Below are positions 28,358 through 37,043 of a stretch of DNA of 43,348 nt, piece by piece (positions within the stretch are counted from its first letter, which is position 1; each line of letters starts with the position of its first letter). A program made the position numbers and the translations under genes. The notes beneath the pieces are model-generated. The model searched no databases. It was not told the origin of the DNA and saw only the letters and a program-made list of their open reading frames with translations. The stretch comes from Verrucomicrobiota bacterium (GTDB lineage: Bacteria; Verrucomicrobiota; Verrucomicrobiia; Chthoniobacterales; UBA10450): assembly GCA_003218475.1 (NCBI GenBank), contig QHNR01000111.1, positions 1 through 43,348 on the forward strand. Direction: 5' to 3'.

Positions 28358-28774
28358 ATGAACCTCATGCGCAGCACTACACTCTCTATCGTTGCATCAA
28401 TCGGCCTCCTGGCTGTTCCGGCGACGTCGCGGGCGCAAGTGACTGGTGGAGAACAAAACCCCCATTTCGGCGATACATCCTCAAGAGCTGACGCCGCATC
28501 GCTGCAAAAAAAAGCCACTCAAGCCCAGGCTCGGATTCATGCCAATAAGGACGACCGCGACCAGCTGATGATCGCGGTCAAGACAAACGAGGTAGCCTCG
28601 GCCAAACAAGTCCTCCTCAGAAACGGATTCACCGCTGAAGATTTGGAAAATGCGAAGATTACTCTACGAACGGGCGGAGGAAAGGGAGGCGAAGACGAAA
28701 TAGAGATATCTGCCACCTGTTGTGATCCCAAGGAAATCACAATTCGACGATCGCTGGAGTACTTCACAAAATAA
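28358..28774 (+). CDS. Small secreted hypothetical protein
   Basis: Signal peptide 'MNLMRSTTLSIVASIGLLAVPATSRAQ'. Confidence 0.55.
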   Translation: MNLMRSTTLSIVASIGLLAVPATSRAQVTGGEQNPHFGDTSSRADAASLQKKATQAQARIHANKDDRDQLMIAVKTNEVASAKQVLLRNGFTAEDLENAKITLRTGGGKGGEDEIEISATCCDPKEITIRRSLEYFTK

Positions 28775-28845
28775 CCGTTACAGAAACAGGGACGATACCT
28801 GCTAGGCGCCCATGTGAGGTCCATCGATCGTTAGGCGTTGGTGAC

Positions 28846-28945
28846 TGCGTCTGGCTCGCCGTACCAAAGCCTGCCGAATGGCAGCGCATCGGAAATTAGA
28901 TCGACGCCGCGATGGTCTTTGCGCGGTCGGACTTCGTAGGTATGG
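28846..28945 (-). repeat. Dispersed ORF family A fragment
   Basis: 'YEVRPRKDHRGVDLISDALPFGRLWYGEPDAV'. Confidence 0.8.
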
Positions 28946-29055
28946 CGTGCTTCCAACATCGGTGAGCGAATCGTAAACCAGTCCGTACTTGCCCTACCAG
29001 ACCGTGATGATCGAAAGAGAACGAGAGAATTTCAACCATTCCCTTTTTGCTTTCG

Positions 29056-29125
29056 CATTTTTCTCCCAGCGACAAGATCGAGAACTGCTCGGCGCAATTT
29101 CTCGCGGTCTGCTAACGCCGTCGAG
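29056..29125 (-). pseudogene. 3' remnant of the RHH-like gene (cf. 21774-22079)
   Basis: 'gcatttttctccc[a/g]gcgacaagatc[a/g]agaa[c/t]tgctcggcgcaatttctcgcggtctgct' shared. Confidence 0.75.
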
Positions 29126-29411
29126 CGACCCCTCACCAGCTCGCAGCTCGCGACGCATCTGGAGAATCGCAGGTGAAACAATTTCTGAGTTCATGCGCTA
29201 ATCGTATAAGCGAATACGCTTACGAGCGCCTGGCGCTGGGCCTCTGTGAGCTTGCGTTTGCTCTTTTTCACCGCGTCACATCCGGCACAAGGTTGCATGA
29301 CGCTGCATGACACTTTCTTCTCCGCAAACCCGTATTTTCTTTCATTTCAGGGGTTTCATTTCCGGTTTTGAAAACGTTTTTTTTGGCGTTCTACTTATGA
29401 AAAAGTGGGTC

Positions 29412-29484
29412 TGGCTGGGGGCGGAATCGAACCGCCGACACGTGGATTTTCAGTCCACTGCTCTGCCAACTGAGCTACCCAGCC
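29412..29484 (-). tRNA. tRNA-Phe (GAA)
   Basis: GGCTGGGTAGCTCAGTTGGCAGAGCAGTGGACTGAAAATCCACGTGTCGGCGGTTCGATTCCGCCCCCAGCCA cloverleaf. Confidence 0.97.
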
Positions 29485-29649
29485 GTGATCGACGCCAATC
29501 TCGCGTGGCGTCATGGGGTTCCCACTATCCAACAATCTGGTTAGAGGGCAAGGCCGCGTAGAGACCGAGACGCTCTCACGCTCGAAACATTTTTGCAGAC
29601 GTTTCTGCCATTCATTGTGCCGGTTACATTTGCAGTTACAATCGGCGAC

Positions 29650-30063
29650 ATGAAGAAGATCATTTCCACAAATGAAGCGCCGGCGGCAATCGGACCATAT
29701 TCGCAAGCGGTACGCAGCGGAAGATTCCTCTTTTGTAGCGGCCAGATTCCGCTCGATCCCAAGTCAGGCCAAATCGTTCCCGGCGATATCGCCGCGCAGA
29801 CCCGGCGAGTCTTGGACAACATTGCAGCCCTTTTAAAAGCCGAGGGACTCACTTTTGATAATGTGGTTAAGACGACCATCTTCCTCACAGATCTTGGCGA
29901 CTTCCAAACCGTAAATGAAATTTATGGCTCATACTTCAAACAGAATCCTCCCGCTCGTTCTACTGTCCAGGTTTCTGCGTTGCCGAAAAACGCGAATGTG
30001 GAAATCGAAGTTATCGCCGTAGCGGAAGAGGCCGAGCCAACGGCGTATGATACTTCCGGGTAA
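29650..30063 (+). CDS. ridA: RidA family enamine/imine deaminase
   Basis: 'APAAIGPYSQAVRSGRFLFCSGQIPLDPKSGQIV...RSTVQVSALPKNANVEIEVIAV'. Confidence 0.93.
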   Translation: MKKIISTNEAPAAIGPYSQAVRSGRFLFCSGQIPLDPKSGQIVPGDIAAQTRRVLDNIAALLKAEGLTFDNVVKTTIFLTDLGDFQTVNEIYGSYFKQNPPARSTVQVSALPKNANVEIEVIAVAEEAEPTAYDTSG

Positions 30064-30200
30064 AGATTGAGATTGTTGATGGCGAAAATTTTTCTGCTTG
30101 GGGACCGCGGGCATTCTGCCGGCGACTCTCCCAAAAACGCGTGGTTGAAGCTGTCCGGCAACATGCCGGACAGAGCGGGCAAAATGCCCGCGCTCCCCAG

Positions 30201-30767
30201 ATGAGCGAAGATCTCCTCGCGCTCTTCCGCAAGACTGGCGCGCTGCTGGATGGCCACTTTATCTTGCGATCCGGATTGCACAGCCGTGAGTATTTCCAAT
30301 GCGCGATCCTCTTGCAGCACACCGACATCGCTGCGCAGGTGTGCGGCTCGCTCGCCGACAAACTGCGCGAGTTTGATTGCGACACAGTTATCTCCCCTGC
30401 TCTCGGCGGAATTATCGTCGGCCAGGAAGTCGGGCGCTCGTTAGGCAAGCGCCACATCTTTGTTAAAAAAGAAGATGGCAAACTTGTTCTGCGCCGCGGT
30501 TTCCAAATTTCCCTTGACGAAAAATTCTTCGTCATCGAAGACGTCGTCACGCGTGGTGGGCGCGTACAGGAAACGATCAATATTGTCCGCGCTCACGGCG
30601 GTACTGTTTCCGCTGTCGGTGTGATCGTCGATCGAAGCGGCAAAACTAAACCAAATTTCGGGTGCCCGTTTGTCAGCCTTGCCGAAATGAACGTCGAGAC
30701 ATTTCCCGCTGACAATTTACCGTCTGATCTCGCGAAAATTCCGGCGGTCAAACCCGGCAGCAAATAA
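30201..30767 (+). CDS. pyrE: Orotate phosphoribosyltransferase
   Basis: 'GHFILRSGLHSREYFQCA', PRPP motif 'FFVIEDVVTRGGRVQETI'. Confidence 0.92.
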   Translation: MSEDLLALFRKTGALLDGHFILRSGLHSREYFQCAILLQHTDIAAQVCGSLADKLREFDCDTVISPALGGIIVGQEVGRSLGKRHIFVKKEDGKLVLRRGFQISLDEKFFVIEDVVTRGGRVQETINIVRAHGGTVSAVGVIVDRSGKTKPNFGCPFVSLAEMNVETFPADNLPSDLAKIPAVKPGSK

Positions 30768-30776
30768 GCGCTAAGC

Positions 30777-30861
30777 TGTAGCCACCGGGCTGCGGCCGGT
30801 CACCAGGACTCATCCGATTCACGACCACCTTCACCAGACGGCCCGCAGGGCCGTGGCTACA
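30777..30861. repeat. TGTAGCC...GGCTACA palindromic doublet
   Basis: 'tgtagccaccgggctgcggccggt...acggcccgcagggccgtggctaca'. Confidence 0.6.
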
Positions 30862-30883
30862 AGGTTTGCTGGGCGGAACGGGA

Positions 30884-33193
30884 TTATTTTGAAAGTAATT
30901 CGGCCAACTCTTTCGTGTTCGTCACGGGCGCTTTGCAGGTAAAATTTTCGCACACGTAAGCGGCTGCTTTTGCATCGACCATCGACATCGCGCGGATGGC
31001 TTCGTTTTTCTCGCCGAGATATTTTTGGCCGTCACTGCCATCGGCCAACAACACGACCGTCTTGGGGACAAAGTGACGATGCACCTCTTTAAGAAGCGCT
31101 TTCGTTTCCTGCGCATCCTTCTTCCCTGCGATCACGATCTGCCGCGGTTTGCTTAAGGAGAAATCGAGCGTGACCAGCAGTTGTGGCATAGCGCTGGGGA
31201 AATGCGACAGGGTGGCTGCAAATGCATCAATCGTTTTTCGCACACAGTCTGCTCCGGCAGCTGCCGGATCATCGCGAAATTGCGATAATCGCAAAAGATT
31301 CAGCGCTGCGACCGAACTCGCAGCCGGCTCCGCGCCGTCATTGTCGTCTTTCATCCGAAGAAACACGCTCCGGTCTTTGCCGCTCGTGCTGAAATAGCCG
31401 CCGTTCTTCTCGTCGAAAAACAAGCGGTCCTGCGTCTCCTGGAGCTGGATTGCAAGCTTTAGCCATTCAATATCGAATGAGGCTTCGTAAAGATCGATCA
31501 GCCCTTGGATAACGAACGCGTAATCGTCAGCGAAACCTTGGATGTCGCTGCGGCCTTGTCGATAATTGCGATACAAAATCTTGCGCGATGAATCGTATAG
31601 CTGCTCGCGCAGAAAATTTGCGGCGCGCGTTGCGATTTCCAAATACCGCGGGTCGTCCAGCACTTGCGCGGCGCGAGCGTATGCGGAGATCATCAGGCCG
31701 TTCCAGGCGGCGATGATCTTATCGTCGAGATGGGGTCGCGGACGTTTGGCACGAATAGCAAACAATTTCTCACGGCTGTGCGCCAGCGCTTTCGCAATGT
31801 CCTCTTTGGTTTTCTGAAAGTGTTCTGCTGTTTCCGCAATTGTGTGACGCTCGATTAAAATGTTCTTGCCGCGGAATTCATCGTGCGGATCGCTTCCTTC
31901 CGGTGCGTTGCCGTGCGCTTGCACGCCATAATGAAAATCAAAAATCTCTGCGGCATCACCCAGCGCTGCGTCGATTTCCTTTTTCGTCCAGATATAGAAT
32001 GCGCCTTCTGCGGTCTTGCCGTGGCCGGGATCGCCGATCCCGACTGCAACGGGGCTATCAGCATCTTCGGCAGAGAAAAAGCCGCCTTCCTTCGATGTCA
32101 TGTCGCGAGCGACGTAATCAAGAATGTCGCGCGCAACTGACTCGAACTCGACCCTCCCCGGCGCTTTCGCGTCCGCCTCTCGGCGCTCATCCCCGGTCGC
32201 GATCCCGACCTGAGGATTGAGGTGAGGGTCACCTAAGATTTGGTGCACGTCGAGATACGCAACGGCGAGCTGTGCCTGATCGTAGAGCATTTTCTCGAAG
32301 TGAGGCACGTGCCAGTAACGATCGACCGAGTAACGATGAAAACCGCCGCCGATGTGATCATGCATTCCCCCCGCCGCCATTTTCCGCAGCGTAAACAAAG
32401 CCCTCTCGAGCGCTTGTTTGCCGGAGTCGCTCTTAGGATCTCGTGCGTAAAATCGCGTCAGGAAATTGAACGTAACTGGCCGTGGAAATTTTGGCGCGTT
32501 ACCAAACCCGCCTTCCTTTGAATCATAGCTGCGGTCAATCTGCCGGTAGGCGGCCTCTAACGTTGCAGCGTCGATTTGGGCTTCGCTCTTTGCGGCCGAT
32601 TGAGATTCTTGCAGTGCCGCAACGATTTTGCCTCCCTGCTCAACAATATTCTCGTGATTTTCTTGCCATGCTGTCGCGATCCGCTCCAGGACTTTTTTAA
32701 ACCCGGGCTGGCCATATCGCTCTTCGGGCGGAAAATAGGTTCCCCCGACAAACGGCTTCAAATCGGGCGTCAACCAAACGCTCATCGGCCACCCGCCACC
32801 GCCGGTCGTCGCTTGGACAAAGGTCATGTAAACGCGATCGACGTCGGGTCGCTCTTCCCGGTCCACCTTGATATTGACGAACTCGCGATTCATGATCGCA
32901 GCCACTTCTTCGCTTTCGAAAGATTCGTGCGCCATGACATGGCACCAGTGGCAGGTGGAATAACCAACCGACAGAAAGATCGGTTTATTTTCTCGACGCG
33001 CCTTGGCGAACGCTTCGTCGCCCCACGGATACCAATCGACTGGGTTATGTGCGTGCTGGAGCAGGTATGGCGATTTCTCGTGTGCAAGCCGATTCGTATA
33101 CTCGGAATGCGCAGGCGTGGGCTCAGCAGAAGCGTCGCTCGATGTCACTAACCACGTTAACGCGAGAAACCCAAAGCGGAAGTAGCTTGTCAT
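30884..33193 (-). CDS. Thioredoxin-domain protein YyaL/SPATA20-like (DUF255)
   Basis: '[29 protein letters not shown]...[19 protein letters not shown]'. Confidence 0.95.
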   Translation of the reverse strand: MTSYFRFGFLALTWLVTSSDASAEPTPAHSEYTNRLAHEKSPYLLQHAHNPVDWYPWGDEAFAKARRENKPIFLSVGYSTCHWCHVMAHESFESEEVAAIMNREFVNIKVDREERPDVDRVYMTFVQATTGGGGWPMSVWLTPDLKPFVGGTYFPPEERYGQPGFKKVLERIATAWQENHENIVEQGGKIVAALQESQSAAKSEAQIDAATLEAAYRQIDRSYDSKEGGFGNAPKFPRPVTFNFLTRFYARDPKSDSGKQALERALFTLRKMAAGGMHDHIGGGFHRYSVDRYWHVPHFEKMLYDQAQLAVAYLDVHQILGDPHLNPQVGIATGDERREADAKAPGRVEFESVARDILDYVARDMTSKEGGFFSAEDADSPVAVGIGDPGHGKTAEGAFYIWTKKEIDAALGDAAEIFDFHYGVQAHGNAPEGSDPHDEFRGKNILIERHTIAETAEHFQKTKEDIAKALAHSREKLFAIRAKRPRPHLDDKIIAAWNGLMISAYARAAQVLDDPRYLEIATRAANFLREQLYDSSRKILYRNYRQGRSDIQGFADDYAFVIQGLIDLYEASFDIEWLKLAIQLQETQDRLFFDEKNGGYFSTSGKDRSVFLRMKDDNDGAEPAASSVAALNLLRLSQFRDDPAAAGADCVRKTIDAFAATLSHFPSAMPQLLVTLDFSLSKPRQIVIAGKKDAQETKALLKEVHRHFVPKTVVLLADGSDGQKYLGEKNEAIRAMSMVDAKAAAYVCENFTCKAPVTNTKELAELLSK

Positions 33194-33411
33194 GCTTTGC
33201 TACTTTAAATCGTTAAACCGTTGATGCGTTAAAGCGGTCAAACGGCAATCTCGAGGCCAAACCTACATCACATTCTGTCATTCGGAGCGCCTGCCTAGCC
33301 GTAGCTTTATGCGAAAGCTAGAGGAATGTCTCCAGAAAATGCCGAAGCACGAACGACGAATCGGTCGAGCGGCGGCGCCGTATCTTCTCGTCATTCGTCA
33401 TTGATTCGTCA

Positions 33412-34173
33412 TTGGTAATTCGTCATTCGTCATTCGTGGACACCGCGCATCTCGTTCCTCTGTTTTTCGCAATCGGATTGATTGCGTTTCTTTATTCGTC
33501 GGTCGGTCACGCCGGCGCATCGGGTTATATCGCGACGATGACGCTCTTCGGGCTTGCGCCGACGGTCATTCGTCCGACTGCGCTTGTCCTTAACATTTTG
33601 GTTGCGTCCATTGGTGCATTTCAATTTTGGCGTGCCGGTCACTTCTCTTGGAAATTGTTCTGGCCGTTTGCGCTGCTTTCCATTCCGGCCGCGTATATCG
33701 GCGGCTATTTGCAGCCGTCTGCTGCTTTCCTAAGGATTTTGATAGGTATTGTGCTGCTTTTCTCTGCCGCCCGACTTGTGGTTCGCCGGAGCGACCCGCC
33801 GCAAACGTTCCCTCCTTCGCGGCCGGTAGCGATAAGCGTGGGAGCGAGCCTGGGATTTCTTGCGGGTCTCACCGGAACTGGAGGTGGAATATTCCTCACG
33901 CCGCTACTGCTGTTTTGCCGTTGGGCGCACATTCGACAGGCCGCCGCAGTTTCAGCGCTGTTCATTTGGGTGAACTCGATCGCCGGTTTGGTCGGTTATT
34001 TTACAAAAGTTCGTTCCATCCCTTCGCTAGGCCTGATTCTTGCAGCGGCTGCAATTATTGGGGGTACCATCGGTTCGCATTTGGGAAGCAGGCGTTTTGC
34101 CGTCCGAGTGATTTCGCTTTGTCTGGCGACAGTGCTTCTAATTGCGGGAATGAAACTGATTCTTACAAGGTAG
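33412..34173 (+). CDS. Sulfite exporter TauE/SafE family protein
   Basis: Multi-TM, 'GASLGFLAGLTGTGGGIFLTPLLLF'. Confidence 0.9.
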   Translation: MVIRHSSFVDTAHLVPLFFAIGLIAFLYSSVGHAGASGYIATMTLFGLAPTVIRPTALVLNILVASIGAFQFWRAGHFSWKLFWPFALLSIPAAYIGGYLQPSAAFLRILIGIVLLFSAARLVVRRSDPPQTFPPSRPVAISVGASLGFLAGLTGTGGGIFLTPLLLFCRWAHIRQAAAVSALFIWVNSIAGLVGYFTKVRSIPSLGLILAAAAIIGGTIGSHLGSRRFAVRVISLCLATVLLIAGMKLILTR

Positions 34174-34185
34174 GGGCGATTGACC

Positions 34186-34734
34186 TCAATCGCCCGGGCG
34201 CTTCGGGTGAACCGACCCTACCTCCAGTTTCGGCGCGGTCTGTGGAGACCAGGGGTTGGTTTCGTAATCGGATGCGACGATTTGATCGGCGTATTTTTGT
34301 AAAAGCTCGCAAAGCGCGGCGACATCCAATCCGTAATGTCGTGGGGTGAAATTCGATAGATTTCTCTCTGCCAATCGAAACAAACGCACCGCAGGCGGCA
34401 ACCGCCTGCCATGCTTTGCGTGCGAGGGTTGTTCGAACCGCTTCTGAAGATGAACGAAAGCGCCGGCCGCCTGGATTAGTCCTTTAAAATAGTCCGCATC
34501 GCGCGGCTTGGTCTTGAGCCAGAGCTGTTCCAGGACGTCATGTGCTTCGTAATAACGCTGTTCGTTCCAGCAGCGGAAAAACGCGCGGTAAAACGGATGG
34601 TTTGCCATGTCTTTCTCGTCCGGACCGACATCGCCACCGGCCAGCTCAGCCACAAACTGCGAAATCCTCTCGCCTTTGGTCATGGAGCGCTTAATTTGCT
34701 CGCAGCTCAGATAATGAGCAAACCACCAACTCAT
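34186..34734 (-). CDS. DUF309 family protein
   Basis: 'FYRAFFRCWNEQRYYEAHDVLEQLWLKTKPRDADYFKGLIQAAGAFVHLQK'. Confidence 0.88.
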   Translation of the reverse strand: MSWWFAHYLSCEQIKRSMTKGERISQFVAELAGGDVGPDEKDMANHPFYRAFFRCWNEQRYYEAHDVLEQLWLKTKPRDADYFKGLIQAAGAFVHLQKRFEQPSHAKHGRRLPPAVRLFRLAERNLSNFTPRHYGLDVAALCELLQKYADQIVASDYETNPWSPQTAPKLEVGSVHPKRPGD

Positions 34735-34821
34735 CAGCTCTTCTGGGGGACACCCTCACCCGCCCCCTCTCCCTCGCGAGGGAGAGGCGATCCTGCGGCG
34801 TGCGCGTCCATGTCATAGAAA

Positions 34822-36084
34822 ATGACTGTCCCCACCCTCGCCGTTTTAGTTGCCGCGATCGCAATCTTGATTTTCTGCTCTGCGCTTTTTTCCGGCGTGG
34901 AGACGGCGCTTTTCTTACTCAAGCCACATCAATTGCGCCGCCTAGAAGCGAATCATGCCGGGCTCACGAAATTCATACAGCTATTCCAAGACAATCCGCG
35001 TCGAGTTCTGAACGTCCTGTTGCTCGGCGACGGATTAGTAAACGTCCTGCTAGTGGTGTTGTGTCTTTTCTTCTTATGGCAGGGCCCGCTGGCTGGACGC
35101 ATTCCGCAATGGCTGGTTGGAATTGCGATCTTTGGCGTCGTAGTGCTGCTCTGCGATTTGATTCCAAAACTTCTGGCGCTTTCGGCGCCTTATAGACTCT
35201 CGGCCATCGGCGCCCTGACGTTGCAGATAGCAATGCCGCTCCTTGACCGCATGGGCCGTGGGCTGGAGACAGTCAGCGCTTATGTGGTCGATCTTCTTAC
35301 GCCTGCGCATCTGCGGACGCGCGTGCGTTTGAGCGACGAGGAACTTGGCACCCTGATTGAGATGGGTGAAGAAGAGGGTGCTTTGTACGAAGGCGAAGCC
35401 GAAATGATTCAGGAAATCATTAAGCTGGGCGACAAAACCGCAAAGGATTGCATGACGCCGCGCGTCGATAGTTTCATGTTGCCGGATGATTTGACCAACG
35501 AAGACGCGATCACGCGCTTAAAAGAGAAGCGTCATCGGCGAGTCCCGGTTTATGCAGATACGCCCGACCAAATTCTCGGGATCATCGATGTGAAACTGTT
35601 CCTGCTCGATGCGTCGGAACATTACACCGAAAAGCTCATCGCTCCCTCGTTCGTTCCCGAGACGATGCATGCGCTCGAATTGCTCAAGCTTTTTGTGACT
35701 CACCCCCAGGGTATGGCAGTGGTGGTTGACGAGTTTGGCGGCACCGAGGGAATCATCACAATGGACGACATCGTGGAAGAAATTCTCAGCGATGCGGTGC
35801 CTCGGGACGATGTCGCCCTTTACATCGAGGCTCTCGGTCACGGTAGATTTCTCGTGAGCGGCAACGCGCGTCTCGACGATTTAAGCGAACATCTTGGTTT
35901 CCGGATCGACGCCGAAGGGATAGACACGATCGGCGGACTTATTTTTACCCGGCTGGGTTATTTGCCGCCATCCGGCACAAAACTCGAGATTCCGCGTCTT
36001 GCTATTACTGTGCGCCGCTCTGGGCGCAAACGAATTGAGGAAGTTCTGCTGGAGAAAACAACTGCGTTCGAGGCTGCGGCATGA
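34822..36084 (+). CDS. CNNM/CBS-domain transporter (hemolysin C/CorC-like)
   Basis: N-terminal CNNM TM domain, 'KDCMTPRVDSF...RRVPVYADTPDQILGIIDVK', 'VVDEFGGTEGIITMDDIVEEIL'. Confidence 0.93.
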   Translation: MTVPTLAVLVAAIAILIFCSALFSGVETALFLLKPHQLRRLEANHAGLTKFIQLFQDNPRRVLNVLLLGDGLVNVLLVVLCLFFLWQGPLAGRIPQWLVGIAIFGVVVLLCDLIPKLLALSAPYRLSAIGALTLQIAMPLLDRMGRGLETVSAYVVDLLTPAHLRTRVRLSDEELGTLIEMGEEEGALYEGEAEMIQEIIKLGDKTAKDCMTPRVDSFMLPDDLTNEDAITRLKEKRHRRVPVYADTPDQILGIIDVKLFLLDASEHYTEKLIAPSFVPETMHALELLKLFVTHPQGMAVVVDEFGGTEGIITMDDIVEEILSDAVPRDDVALYIEALGHGRFLVSGNARLDDLSEHLGFRIDAEGIDTIGGLIFTRLGYLPPSGTKLEIPRLAITVRRSGRKRIEEVLLEKTTAFEAAA

Positions 36085-37043
36085 TCGTGTGGTTCATCAT
36101 TTTCTGTTGCTGGGTTGTTTCCTTTTTCTTCAACGGAATTGAGAGCGGCCTGCTCTCGATCGATCCAGTGCGGTTTCGGCAGAATTTGAAGCAGGGTGTA
36201 ACGGCGGCCCGACGGCTGGATCGTCTACTCAAACACCCGGAACGGTTGCTGGCGACCGTTCTGCTCATCACGAACGCAGCCGACATACTTGGTCTGTTGC
36301 TGCTGACGCGCCAACTAGTTCGGTCGTTCGGCTACGCCGGCTTCTTCTTCTCTCTGGCAATCGCGCTTCCGGTTCATCTATTCCTGCTCTTGGTCCTACC
36401 TAAATCGTTGTTCCGGCGATTTCCTTTTCGCGCATTAACTCAGCTTGCAGGTGTACTCGAACTCGCGTCAATGTTGTTTTCACCTCTGCTCGAACTCGGT
36501 TCACGGCTTGGAAAGCTGATCCTGCCAGCTCGTACCGCGAAACACGCGCGACTTTTTGCCGCGCGCGAAGAGCTAAAGCAGATCACCACGGAAAGCGAGC
36601 GCGAGGGCTCTCTTACTCCGACGGAGCGCGCGATGATTCATAGCGTCGTTGACTTTCGCAGTGTCAAAGTTCGCGACGTGATGCTGCCCTCGGCGAAAGT
36701 GGTTGCGTTGCAACCGAGCGCGTCAACTCAGGAAGCACTCGAGCTCGGCGCTGCTTCTGATGTCGATCGTCTGCCGGTGGTTCGACCGGAAGAACAACCT
36801 ACTGGACTGGTCAACGTCCTCGACATCCTGCTGGACCACAACGGAAACAGACCGCTAGGCGATTATGTCCGGCGTATTGTAACCACTACCGAGGAGGAGC
36901 CTGCCTACCGCATTGTGCAACAGTTGCGCGCTGCTCGACTTGGTCTTGCCATCGTCGTGGACAAAGAGAAAAATTTTCGCGGAATCGTCACTATCGACGA
37001 TTTGATTCGGCGGCTCGTTTCTTCGAGCGAGGCGCGGGCCTAA
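36081..37043 (+). CDS. CNNM/CBS-domain transporter, second paralog
   Basis: 'VKVRDVMLPSAKVVALQP...IVVDKEKNFRGIVTIDDLIRRLV'; ATGA overlap with upstream gene. Confidence 0.88.
   Translation: MIVWFIIFCCWVVSFFFNGIESGLLSIDPVRFRQNLKQGVTAARRLDRLLKHPERLLATVLLITNAADILGLLLLTRQLVRSFGYAGFFFSLAIALPVHLFLLLVLPKSLFRRFPFRALTQLAGVLELASMLFSPLLELGSRLGKLILPARTAKHARLFAAREELKQITTESEREGSLTPTERAMIHSVVDFRSVKVRDVMLPSAKVVALQPSASTQEALELGAASDVDRLPVVRPEEQPTGLVNVLDILLDHNGNRPLGDYVRRIVTTTEEEPAYRIVQQLRAARLGLAIVVDKEKNFRGIVTIDDLIRRLVSSSEARA

Larger units (their letters stand above)
9865..29411. mobile_element. Decayed integrative island/prophage-like region at tRNA-Phe
   Basis: Flanked by complete tRNA-Phe and direct repeat of its 3' end, integrase remnant at left end, accessory and fragmented ORFs inside. 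Confidence 0.72.

Noticed and set aside
34822-37043. Tandem CNNM/CBS genes as a novel system
   Set aside because: Paired hemolysin-C/CorC-like genes with overlapping start/stop are a common bacterial arrangement; treated as ordinary.
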